Of a stretch of 64,000 bases of DNA, positions 17,626 through 26,357 are shown one piece after another. A program made the translations under genes and the position numbers. The notes beneath the pieces were generated by a model. It searched no databases and had not been told where the DNA came from. It saw nothing but the letters and a program-made list of their open reading frames with translations. The stretch spans positions 80,529 through 144,528 of the forward strand of contig CAYFQG010000001.1 of the NCBI GenBank assembly GCA_964345295.1, read 5' to 3'. Positions within the stretch are counted from its first letter, which is position 1. Every line of letters begins with the position of its first letter. Source of the DNA: JASBZA01 sp964345295 (GTDB lineage: Bacteria; Bacillota; Clostridia; Saccharofermentanales; Fastidiosipilaceae).

Positions 17626-20246
17626 TTAGACCCCGCCCCGGCTGACATCTATAACATCTCGGACCGACTTGATACGGCCCATGAGCCTGTCGAATTGGCT
17701 TTGACTTTTTACTTCAACCGTCAAATGCAAAGTCGCCGTGACATCTCGTACGGCCTGCATTTGGCCGGAAACAATAGACACACGTTCCTCGGCAATGGCA
17801 TTGGAAATATCACCCAAAAGATGATTCCTATCACGTGCCGTGATTACAATGGGCACCTGGAATAGGCCGTGGCCTTCATCACCGTCCCAGTGGCAGTCAA
17901 TCAGGCGCGATGCTTCTTCCATGTTCTCCGCAGAATCTTGCGAGGCGGATAGGATGGCTCTAATATTGGGACAGTCTTTACGGTGGACGGACACACCTTT
18001 ACCTCTGGTGATATAGCCGATTATGGGGTCACCGGGAACCGGGTTACAGCACTTGGCCATGGATAAAAGCACATTATCCAGTCCTTCTACCACGATACCG
18101 AACTCGTTGGCTCGGGTGCTGGGTTTCTTATCGGCTATAGCCCTACCTTCTTCCCCCTTCTCGGCCATGACTTTGGCCTGTTCTAAGACCGGATCGACCG
18201 GGTTAAAGAGGACCTGGCCGTTTTCGCCTATCCGGTAGCCCAGTCTGGCTCTCTCCTGGGGAGATAAAGACTTGATATATTCGTCTCTAAGTTTGGGCAC
18301 TATCCTGGCCGCCGTAAGTCCCGATGCACCGTTGCCTATTGCGGCATAGAGGTCTTCCACTCTCTTAAAAGAATAGCGTTTTAATATCGGTTGTAAAAAT
18401 TCCGGCCTTAAGAGCTGTAAGGAGACGAAGCCTTCTTTACGGATTTCTTTTTCGATGGCCTCTCTTCCACGGCTTACAGCCTCTTCTTTACTTTCCTGCT
18501 TAAACCAGTGGTTAATCTTATTTTTGGCCGAAGAAGATCGGACCAGATTCAGCCAATCTCGACTGGGACCGTGGACCTTATCCGATGTCAAAATCTCCAC
18601 GATATCGCCGTTTTGCAATTCGTAATCGATAGGCACAATACGACCGTTCACTTTGGCCCCGTACATGTGATTACCGACGCCGGAGTGAATCTTATAGGCC
18701 AAATCGATAGTCACCGAGCCTGCCGGGAGTGAAACCACATCACCCTTGGGTGTAAAGACATAGACATCGTCGTCGACCAGACCGTTACGAAGAGACTCCA
18801 TATACTCATCAGAGCTCCCCTTCATGTCCTTTTGCCAGTCCAATAGCTGCTGGAGCCAGTTCATGTTAGAGTCTGAATTCTTCTCGTAGGTATCGGCTAC
18901 CTTGAGGCCGGCTTGTTTGGCCTTGTAACGCCAGTGAGCGGCTACACCGAACTCGGCCGTCCGGTGCATCTCTTCGGTTCTAATCTGCACTTCAAAAGGA
19001 AATCCCTTTGGTCCTATAACCGTGGTGTGTAAGGACTGGTAGCCGTTGGACTTGGGCATAGCGATATAGTCCTTAAAACGGCCGGGCATGGGCCTATACA
19101 TGTCGTGGACAATACCCAATACGGCATAGCAATCCGTTACGGTAGGCACGATAACCCGACAAGCGAACAGGTCATAGATTTCACTTAGCGTTTTGTCCTT
19201 GGTCTTCATCTTGCGGTAAATGCTGTAGAAGTGCTTGGGGCGGCCGGCTATCTCCGCTTTAATGCCCACCTTCTTCACTTCCTCACCTAAACGTAAGATG
19301 ACCTCGTCCAAATATTGTTCACGTTCGATACGACGCTGCGATATGGCCCCGACCAGTTCATAGTAAACCTTACTCTCCAGATAGCGTAAGCAAAGGTCCT
19401 CTAGCTCCCACTTCCAGCGGTAGACACCGAGTCGACCGGCCAGAGGCGCATAAATATCTAAGGTCTCTTGAGCGGTTCTTTCCTGCTTATAGGCAGGCAG
19501 AGCACCCAAGGTCCTCATATTATGCAGGCGGTCTGCCAACTTAATTAGAACCACCCGAATATCCTGAGCCATGGCCAAAAACATCTTCCTGAAATTCTCG
19601 GCTTGAAGTTCTTCTTTAGAAGTGTAGGTCATCTTCTCCAGCTTGGTCACACCGTCCACCATGATGGCTACGTCTTCACCGAAACGGTTGGAAATATCCT
19701 GCAAAGATACTTCCGTATCTTCTATGGTGTCGTGAAGCATGGCCGCAATAAGCGTATCGGGATCGATTTCCAAATCCGCCAAAATCAAGGCAACTTCCAA
19801 GGGGTGGAGAATATAGGGCTCCCCGCTGGAACGGACCTGGTCTATATGGGCTCTAAAGGCAAATTCTATGGCGTCAATCAAATCCTTATAGACATCCTCA
19901 TGGCCCGGAAAATAAGAAGCCAAGTTCAAAACCAAGGTCCTGGCCTTAAGCAAAACCTCTTCTAACATCTCTTGTGATATGCCTTTAACGCCTTGGGCAA
20001 TGGCATCTTCTATAATAGGAAAGACCGGCTCAAAAGGCGTCTGATCCTTGTCGTTCGTTTTTAGATCNNNNNNNNNNNNNNNNNNNNNNNNNNNNNNNNN
20101 NNNNNNNNNNNNNNNNNNNNNNNNNNNNNNNNNNNNNNNNNNNNNNNNNNNNNNNNNNNNNNNNNNNTAATAGGAAAGACCGGCTCAAAAGGCGTCTGAT
20201 CCTTGTCGTTCGTTTTTAGATCATTGTTATTATGTGTGTCCATCAT
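17626..20246 (-). CDS. rel: Bifunctional (p)ppGpp synthetase/hydrolase Rel, split only by an assembly gap
   Basis: Makes and degrades the alarmone (p)ppGpp. In order: HD hydrolase domain with MLHDTIEDT, synthetase domain with GRFKDYIAMPKSNGYQSLH, TGS domain (from DVYVFTPKGDVVSLP), and a C-terminal ACT domain. The RFKD in the synthetase loop is the form found in bifunctional enzymes. The continuous frame starts at 19968 (780 residues), but the 100 N run is flanked by the same 55 bases. Merging the copies keeps the frame and gives 821 residues from the ATG at 20246, which overlaps the recJ stop in an ATGA. Confidence 0.93.
20013..20067. repeat. Left copy of a 55-base direct repeat flanking the N gap (assembly overlap)
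   Basis: Identical over 55 bases to 20168-20222. The copy ends exactly where the N run begins. This is what is left when two contigs sharing a terminal k-mer overlap are scaffolded with padding rather than merged. Confidence 0.95.
20068..20167. other. Run of exactly 100 N (scaffold padding)
   Basis: A 100-N default gap inside the 5' part of rel. Because its two flanks are the same 55 bases, the true sequence is probably continuous, and neither the N run nor one of the repeat copies exists in the genome. Confidence 0.97.
20168..20222. repeat. Right copy of the 55-base direct repeat flanking the N gap
   Basis: Starts at the first base after the N run and repeats 20013-20067 exactly. It encodes the same residues of the Rel N-terminus in the same frame. 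Confidence 0.95.
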
Positions 20247-22288
20247 AAAAGCAGGTCTCCTTTCTCTACTAGTACTTGCCAGCTGGGCGTGTCACTTAAT
20301 TTTACCTTGTTTTGCGGAATTAAGATATTAAGTAAGACACAGTCAGGGCCTACGGGCCCGGGATGAGACAGCAAGCCTGCGTCCACAAAGATTTCCAACA
20401 TAGCTTCCACTTGGTCCAAGCTGTAGGTCCTAGATCTCACTTGCTCCAGAATCCGTTTAAGCCTCTTTAAAGATACAAGGGAAGATTCTTCACTCAAAAA
20501 AGGACTAAGCGTCTTCCAAAAGGCCACCACGTCATCCGCTCTTAAAGCTTCTCTTGCAGAATCCTCCGCCTTCTCAAGGTCTTCTTCGCTGTCCGGTCGG
20601 CCTAGGAGGATAGCGGTCTTTTCTTCCCCCGGCACCAGTAAATCTTCCATCATGATTTGCGGCGAATCTTGGCCTTGCCAACTATTAATCTGCAATTTCC
20701 CCAGTACCGTAACATGGTCACCCGGTTTTAGAAATTCCGCATAAGGCGCCAAGGAAAAGCCAATGCCGTAGTAGGTCTCACCACCTACAGAAAAACCCAA
20801 TCTAAGATGGGTCTTATCTCGCCCGACCGCCTGCACCAAGCTTAGCGGCATATCTTTAAAAACAAAGTTCGGTTCGGTATTGGCCTTGCCGAAAGGCTCT
20901 AAAATACTAAGTGCTTTTACCTCATCCAGATTCAGGGCAAGCGGGCTTAAAACGGCATCAAAAGCTTCTTCTTTTCTGCTGTCCCAAAGTTCCGGGCCGC
21001 TATTTACCTTGTCTTTATAGACTTGCCAGTTCTCATCTAATACAGCCAGGCCACAGGCCTGACTGTGACCACCGAAGCTTTCCAGAAGCTCTTGGCCTTG
21101 TGCCAGGCTCTCATAAAGATTAAAGCGGTCAGCGGACCTGCCCGAACCTTTCCAAAGGATTTGGCCTTCCTTTGCTTCTTCTTCCTTAGCCTCAGAAAAT
21201 AGAACAGTGGGCTTTTGGAAACTTTGTCTGAGCCTGGATGAAACGATGCCCAGGACACCCGGATGCCAATCTCTTTTACGTAAAAACAAAACCCGATCGT
21301 CCAACAACTGAGGATTTTCCCTTACCATGGTAAGAGCTTCGTCCAGAACTTTTTTCTCTTCGTCCTGCCTGGCCTTGTTAAGGCCTAAAAGCTCTTGTAC
21401 CAGGCTCTCGTATTGAGAAGGATCTCGGCTGATTAAGAGATTTAAAGCCGGGTCTATCCGGCCCATCCTACCGGCTGCATTAAGCTTAGGGATAAGTTTA
21501 TAGGATAAAGACAAGGCGCTTATCTCTTCTTCTCCTCCGGCAGACGCCTCAAACAATAAACTCACGGCCGGCAAGGCCCCTTCTTTTATAGCCTCTATGC
21601 CTCGTTGAATAATCAGGCGATTTTCGCCTAAGACCGGCATGATATCGGCAATGGTACCCAAGGCCGCGTAGGCACAAGGCTTGGGTCCCGGTCTTAAACC
21701 GCCTTTTTCACCCAAGGCTTGGACCAATTTATAAGCCACACCCGCTCCGGCCAAGTCTTTAAAAGGATAGTTATCATCCGCTCTATGGGGATTGATAACG
21801 GCATTGGCCGGGGGGAGAATTTCGCCTACTTCATGGTGGTCGGTAACAATCACATCAATCCCGGCTTCCCGGAGCATAGCCACTTCTTCAACAGACTTAA
21901 TCCCACAGTCCACAGTAATAAGTAAGTCGGCTTGCCAGTTTATAGCTTCTTCCACACCCTGCGTTTTCAATCCGTAGCCTTCATCCAGGCGATTCGGAAT
22001 ATAAGGATAAAGTTCAATCGGAAAATCCGCCAAATAATCCAGCAAAATGGAGCTGGCGGTCAGTCCGTCTACGTCGTAATCACCGTGGATAAAAATTCTT
22101 TTTCCCTTAGCGATAGTCTCCAGCAAGAGGTCTACGGCCTTGTCCATGTCCTTTAACAAAAAAGGATCATTAGAATCCACCCGGCCTAAGTGCCTCTTAC
22201 CCATAACAAAAGAAGCCACCCCTTTTTGGAGTGGTTCCAAATCCAAGTCGGGATAAGATCCTATCCAATAAGTTTCTAATAAATTCAT
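20243..22288 (-). CDS. recJ: Single-stranded-DNA exonuclease RecJ
   Basis: 5'-3' exonuclease of DNA repair and recombination. The DHH phosphoesterase domain shows FIHGDYDVDGLTASSILLDY near residue 90 and the DHH motif in VTDHHEVGE. The DHHA1 domain has SGGHSQACGLAV-like sequence (ESFGGHSQACGLAV near residue 405). An OB-fold part and a C-terminal extension of about 130 residues, common in Firmicutes RecJ, bring it to 681 residues. Its stop codon overlaps the rel start (ATGA), which points to translational coupling. Pairing with rel is canonical for Firmicutes. Confidence 0.97.
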   Translation of the reverse strand: MNLLETYWIGSYPDLDLEPLQKGVASFVMGKRHLGRVDSNDPFLLKDMDKAVDLLLETIAKGKRIFIHGDYDVDGLTASSILLDYLADFPIELYPYIPNRLDEGYGLKTQGVEEAINWQADLLITVDCGIKSVEEVAMLREAGIDVIVTDHHEVGEILPPANAVINPHRADDNYPFKDLAGAGVAYKLVQALGEKGGLRPGPKPCAYAALGTIADIMPVLGENRLIIQRGIEAIKEGALPAVSLLFEASAGGEEEISALSLSYKLIPKLNAAGRMGRIDPALNLLISRDPSQYESLVQELLGLNKARQDEEKKVLDEALTMVRENPQLLDDRVLFLRKRDWHPGVLGIVSSRLRQSFQKPTVLFSEAKEEEAKEGQILWKGSGRSADRFNLYESLAQGQELLESFGGHSQACGLAVLDENWQVYKDKVNSGPELWDSRKEEAFDAVLSPLALNLDEVKALSILEPFGKANTEPNFVFKDMPLSLVQAVGRDKTHLRLGFSVGGETYYGIGFSLAPYAEFLKPGDHVTVLGKLQINSWQGQDSPQIMMEDLLVPGEEKTAILLGRPDSEEDLEKAEDSAREALRADDVVAFWKTLSPFLSEESSLVSLKRLKRILEQVRSRTYSLDQVEAMLEIFVDAGLLSHPGPVGPDCVLLNILIPQNKVKLSDTPSWQVLVEKGDLLL

Positions 22289-22307
22289 TCTCTAATGCTT
22301 TCTTTTA

Positions 22308-23846
22308 CTATTCGAGCCTCTGATAAACCTGGTTCAAACGGTAAAGCCAGGCCAAGTCCAGACGGTTCATTTCTTCATAAGTCAGTCTGAAAACCCAATT
22401 CTCATCCTGGTAGGTACCCGGCGTATTCATGCGCCGATCATCATCCATGGCCAAAAGGTCTTGGATAGGCACAACGGCCAAAATACAAGGGAGCGACAGG
22501 GTCGACTCGATAAAGGCTCTTACAGCCGCTTCGTAAAGCGTCTCATCTAAGCCTTCTGTTTCAGATGTAGAGCCCATCACGCGCCCCGGAACCCTTACAT
22601 AGTCTAAGGCAAAATCTCTGATATCCGGAGACTGACTTTTTAGCCAGCCCAATACGGTCTGGTTATCATGGGTGCCCGTATACACTACCTTATGACCGGT
22701 AAAGCGATAAGGCAAGTTGTCCCCCCATTCTTTGTCCCCCAGAGAGAACTGCATCACTTCCATGCCGGGGTAAGAGGAGTCTTCCACCAGCTGGAGGACA
22801 TCATCGTTGATATCGCCCAAGTCTTCGGCAATAATCTGAAGATTTTCAATTTCTTCATTCAAGGTGGTAAAGAGCTTCATGCCCGGTCCGGGCCACCAAG
22901 CCCCATGACGAGCCGTTTCACTAGTAGCAGGGACAGCCCAATAAGATTCAAAACCTCTAAAATGGTCAATTCTTATGACATCGTATAAGACCATCTGATA
23001 GCGGACCCTCGAAACCCACCAGCGATAATTGTCTTCTTCCATCTTATCCCAGTTGTAAAGAGGATTCCCCCAAAGCTGTCCGTCCTCGGAAAAATAATCG
23101 GGCGGGACACCGGCCACCACAACCGGCAGACCTTTTTCGTCTAACTGGAACTGGTCCTTGCCGGCCCAGACATCGGCACTGTTTAAGGCCGGATAAATAG
23201 GTAAATCACCTATCAGTTTAACCCCCTTGCTGTTGGCATAGTTTCTCAGAGCCTGCCACTGACACATGAACTGCCACTGGATGAAATAATAGTATTCCAA
23301 CTCTCTTTGCCTTTCATCATCGGCAAAATACAAGGTCAAATTTTTCTCGTCATAAGAGGCCAAATCTTCCGGCCACTCCTGCCAGTTCACACGGCCAAAG
23401 CGGGCATGAAGACAAGAAAACATAGCATAGTGGTTGAGCCAGGCACCGGACTGATTGACGAAGGTAAGCATCTCCGTCTCCTGTTCTTCGCTAAGCCTGG
23501 AATAAGCCAATTTCAAATAAGCATCGGAGTTGGATTTGGCGAAAGCAAAGTCTGTCTTCCCCTCCGGTCCGTCATATAGAAAACGTTCAACCTCTGCGTC
23601 GGTCAGAAAACCGGCCTGAGCCAAGGACCTGGGGTCGATATAAAAAGGATTGTTGGCAAAAAGCGAGAGGCTAAAATAGGGCGAATGCGACGGACCGGTC
23701 GGACTTAGGGGCAGAATCTGCCAATAGGCCACGCCGGCTTTGGCCAATTGGTCTACGAAAGCATAGGCTTCTTGGCCTAATGTCCCTATACCAAAAGGGC
23801 CGGGTAAAGACGAGATGTGCAGCAAAACACCCGATGCACGCTTCAT
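22308..23846 (-). CDS. malQ: 4-alpha-glucanotransferase (amylomaltase)
   Basis: GH77 enzyme that transfers glucan chains in glycogen and maltodextrin metabolism. Signatures are RASGVLLHISSLPGPFGIGTLG at the start (split here as RASGVLLHISSLPG then PFGIG), KGVKLIGDLPIYPALNSADVW, DVIRIDHFRGFESYW carrying the nucleophile aspartate, and QIIAEDLGDIND. I use the ATG at 23846 (512 residues), with AGAGGAG upstream; the longer frame from 23876 would overlap the upstream gene. It lies within the YigZ-to-rel gene run and probably shares its transcript. Confidence 0.96.
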   Translation of the reverse strand: MKRASGVLLHISSLPGPFGIGTLGQEAYAFVDQLAKAGVAYWQILPLSPTGPSHSPYFSLSLFANNPFYIDPRSLAQAGFLTDAEVERFLYDGPEGKTDFAFAKSNSDAYLKLAYSRLSEEQETEMLTFVNQSGAWLNHYAMFSCLHARFGRVNWQEWPEDLASYDEKNLTLYFADDERQRELEYYYFIQWQFMCQWQALRNYANSKGVKLIGDLPIYPALNSADVWAGKDQFQLDEKGLPVVVAGVPPDYFSEDGQLWGNPLYNWDKMEEDNYRWWVSRVRYQMVLYDVIRIDHFRGFESYWAVPATSETARHGAWWPGPGMKLFTTLNEEIENLQIIAEDLGDINDDVLQLVEDSSYPGMEVMQFSLGDKEWGDNLPYRFTGHKVVYTGTHDNQTVLGWLKSQSPDIRDFALDYVRVPGRVMGSTSETEGLDETLYEAAVRAFIESTLSLPCILAVVPIQDLLAMDDDRRMNTPGTYQDENWVFRLTYEEMNRLDLAWLYRLNQVYQRLE

Positions 23847-23850
23847 AAGT

Positions 23851-24831
23851 CTAAGACTCCTCTTTCCAGTCTTCATTCACTACGACCTTCTCGGGATCGT
23901 AGCGATCTTCTACCTTGCTGAAAAGCCAAGACAATATAGTACCTATAACAAATAAGAGGATGGATAATAATAATGTCTTGCCGAAACTCATATTAGTCAT
24001 GGCCAAAGCCTCCGCTTTAAAACCGGGCATAATTTCGGTAAAGAAAATAGCCAAGGTGGAGCCTATAACCAGACCTAAAATCATATGGTACATCTTGCTG
24101 TAGTATTTTTCGAAGAGCCATTCTACGAGTTTGGCCAAAAGCAAAACACAGACAAGACCGCCCAGTCCCAGAGGAATAATGACCGACCAATCGATGTTGG
24201 AAATGCCTCGGGTCATAGGCTCGTAAAGGCCGAAATAAAGCAAGAAATTAGAAGGTGACATCCCCGGCACAATAACNNNNNNNNNNCCCAAACCGATTAG
24301 TGCCCCGGATAAGAACCAGGTAAAGATATTTTGAGGCAGTTTGGCTAATTCGCGTTTTCCCATAAAGACCATAAAGGCGCAAAAGAAAAGGCCGATCAGA
24401 ACCATGAGCCATATATCGGACTTCTCCCGACCTCTTAGGCCGGCCTTCCTGTAAAGTGAGGGAAAGGTACCCACCACAAAACCTATAAAAAGCGAGACGG
24501 CTATGGTTTGATAATTGGCCAAAGCCTCGCTCACAACGACGGAAAACAGGAAGATACCGATAAGGCCGCCTATACCTACCGGAATGAAAAAGCGTACGTG
24601 TTCCCAGAATTTTCTTCTGAGATTGGCCAAAAAGCGGATAATGATATCGTACATGCCGAAAATAACGGCCAAAACACCGCCCGACAAGCCGGGTAGGATA
24701 AAACCGATACCTATAATAATGCCCTTAACCAGGCGGATAAACCAATCTCCGATCGGATTATTTACACTTTTGGGGAAATCGACATTTTGGACCAGAATCT
24801 CCCCTGTCTTATCTTGCTTATGTTGTTTCAT
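23851..24831 (-). CDS. DUF368 (PopT-type undecaprenyl phosphate translocase family) membrane protein with a 10-N gap
   Basis: About eight membrane helices and the two DUF368 repeats, PGLSGGVLAVIFGMYD in the N-half and PGMSPSNFLLYFGLYEP in the C-half. Members of this family have been implicated in recycling undecaprenyl phosphate across the membrane for cell-wall synthesis; that role is transferred from the family. A run of 10 N at 24277-24286 falls just before the second repeat. The frame is the same on both sides, so the gap length is probably right modulo 3. The tail is cytoplasmic and charged. Confidence 0.88.
   Translation of the reverse strand: MKQHKQDKTGEILVQNVDFPKSVNNPIGDWFIRLVKGIIIGIGFILPGLSGGVLAVIFGMYDIIIRFLANLRRKFWEHVRFFIPVGIGGLIGIFLFSVVVSEALANYQTIAVSLFIGFVVGTFPSLYRKAGLRGREKSDIWLMVLIGLFFCAFMVFMGKRELAKLPQNIFTWFLSGALIGLXXXXVIVPGMSPSNFLLYFGLYEPMTRGISNIDWSVIIPLGLGGLVCVLLLAKLVEWLFEKYYSKMYHMILGLVIGSTLAIFFTEIMPGFKAEALAMTNMSFGKTLLLSILLFVIGTILSWLFSKVEDRYDPEKVVVNEDWKEES
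24277..24286. other. Run of 10 N inside the DUF368 gene
   Basis: Short scaffold gap. Both flanks read in the same frame of one protein, and I see no duplicated flank. Confidence 0.97.
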
Positions 24832-24854
24832 AATATTTTTTAAAGTCCTTGCAC

Positions 24855-25625
24855 TTAATGATGGCGGATATAAATATGCTTAACATTAGGAGAAGAGGTC
24901 GGTCTTTCGTCTATCTCTATCTCGGGTAAATCTCTTATAAGTTTACTTAACTTGGCATAGCCGTAGTTTCTGGAGTCAAAAGAGGGGGCTGTCTTTAAGA
25001 GCATATTCCCCACATCGCCTAAAAAGGCCCAGCCACTGTCATCTGCCAGCTGTTCGGTAAAACTATAAATCAGCTTAGTTAACTCCTGGTCCACTTTCTT
25101 AATATTGGTCGTCATGGGTCTGGATGCCGGCGGTGTATGGGGCTTGATATGGGCTTTGGCCTCTTCTTCCCGGTCTTCGTAATTTAAAATCTCGAGGTAG
25201 ATAAAGCGGTTGCAGGCCGCAATAAAGGCATTGGGCGTCTTCTGCTCCCCTATACCGATTACCTGCTTACCGGCTTCTCTTAAACGAGTGGCCAGCTTGG
25301 TAAAATCGCTGTCGCTTGAAACCAGGCAAAAGCCATCGATATCGTTCTGATACAGGATATCCATAGCATCGATTATAAGGGCCGTATCGGTCGCATTTTT
25401 ACCGTAGGTATAACCGAATTGCTGAATCGGTGTAATGGCATAGTCCAAAAGCACCGTCTTCCAGCCGTTCATATTTTGTTTTGTCCAGTCACCGTAGATT
25501 CTCTTGACGGTAGGGTTACCGTAAAGGGCAATCTCGTCCATCATGGGCTTTACATATTGATAAGAAATATTATCGGCATCGATAAGGACTGCTAAATTTA
25601 CATCGTCACGTTCTTTTTCATTCAT
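24855..25625 (-). CDS. NYN-domain (LabA/DUF88-like) ribonuclease with C-terminal OST-HTH/LOTUS domain
   Basis: The N-terminal about 150 residues form a PIN-like NYN domain: LAVLIDADNISYQYVKPMMDE, then IDAMDILYQNDIDGFCLVSSDSDFTKLATRLRE, with the acidic residues D (DADN), D (SSDSDF) and others expected to bind metal. The C-terminal about 75 residues resemble an OST-HTH/LOTUS domain, which binds RNA or G-quadruplexes (GWAFLGDVGNMLLKTAPSFD, YGYAKLSKLIRDLP). I use the ATG at 25625, preceded by GGAGAAGGAG; it overlaps the yigZ-like stop by 3 bases. An RNA-targeting nuclease is likely but its substrate is unknown. Confidence 0.85.
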   Translation of the reverse strand: MNEKERDDVNLAVLIDADNISYQYVKPMMDEIALYGNPTVKRIYGDWTKQNMNGWKTVLLDYAITPIQQFGYTYGKNATDTALIIDAMDILYQNDIDGFCLVSSDSDFTKLATRLREAGKQVIGIGEQKTPNAFIAACNRFIYLEILNYEDREEEAKAHIKPHTPPASRPMTTNIKKVDQELTKLIYSFTEQLADDSGWAFLGDVGNMLLKTAPSFDSRNYGYAKLSKLIRDLPEIEIDERPTSSPNVKHIYIRHH

Positions 25626-26238
25626 AACCTGCTCCTTCTCCTTTGCCCAAAGCCCGGTCAAAAAAAGTCAGATCACCCTTCTCAACCAGGGCTTGTCCCT
25701 GGCTGATTTCTTGGATGAGATCCAGGACAGCCGGTACGGACTCGGCCGGTACGACCAAGTCATAATGCACCTGAGCCAGAAAAGTCTTCTCCCGAATCTC
25801 AATCTGAGCTTGTTCCAGGCGATGGGTCAGTTGGTCCACAAAGGAATAAGGAAAGGAAATATGATAATAGAAGGCCGGAATCCTATCGACTAAGCCGGCT
25901 TGTCGGACTGCACCGGAAGCAGCAGAGCCATAGGCCTTCACTAAACCGCCCGTACCCAGTAAAGTACCTCCGAAATATCTGGTGACGACAATTGCCGCAT
26001 CCAGGATATTCGCTTTGGCCAATACATCTAAAACCGGGGGACCGGACGTTCCGTGGGGCTCTCCGTCATCAGAAAAGCGTTGCAACATGTGGCCGTCACG
26101 CCCGCCTATGTACCAGGCATAGACATGGTGGTTGGCATCCGGGTACTGATCTTTAACCTGATCTAAAAAAGCCTTGGCCTGGGCCTCATTTTCTACCCGC
26201 TTACATTGGGCATAAAAAATGGACTTTTTCTCTTCCAA
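25618..26238 (-). CDS. YigZ/IMPACT-family protein (UPF0029)
   Basis: 206 residues with the N-terminal UPF0029 domain: DDGEPHGTSGPPVLDVL and VTRYFGGTLLGTGGLVKAY are the family signature. A C-terminal DUF1949-like ferredoxin fold domain follows. Bacterial YigZ has no settled function; the eukaryotic relative IMPACT modulates the GCN2 translation-control kinase. The only in-frame start is a TTG at 26238 without a clear ribosome-binding site, so the start is uncertain. It heads the run that ends with rel. Confidence 0.9.
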   Translation of the reverse strand: MEEKKSIFYAQCKRVENEAQAKAFLDQVKDQYPDANHHVYAWYIGGRDGHMLQRFSDDGEPHGTSGPPVLDVLAKANILDAAIVVTRYFGGTLLGTGGLVKAYGSAASGAVRQAGLVDRIPAFYYHISFPYSFVDQLTHRLEQAQIEIREKTFLAQVHYDLVVPAESVPAVLDLIQEISQGQALVEKGDLTFFDRALGKGEGAGYE

Positions 26239-26303
26239 GGTATAAAAACCGTCACCGGCTAGAGTTGTGTAACTTTTGATTTCGATAATCCTCTGGTCCT
26301 TTG

Positions 26304-26312
26304 TGGTATAGT
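26304..26312 (+). promoter_or_regulatory. Extended -10 promoter for the ABC exporter
   Basis: TG-G-TATAGT in the 119-base divergent region, 45 bases upstream of the chosen start. No convincing -35 box. Confidence 0.55.
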
Positions 26313-26357
26313 AGTGCTTTGAATTTTAGCACATTTAACAAGTTAAGAAGGATGAAT

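Noticed and set aside
20013..20222. A 55-base direct repeat as a real genomic repeat
   Set aside because: It abuts a run of exactly 100 N on both sides and merging restores a full gene, so it is an assembly overlap.
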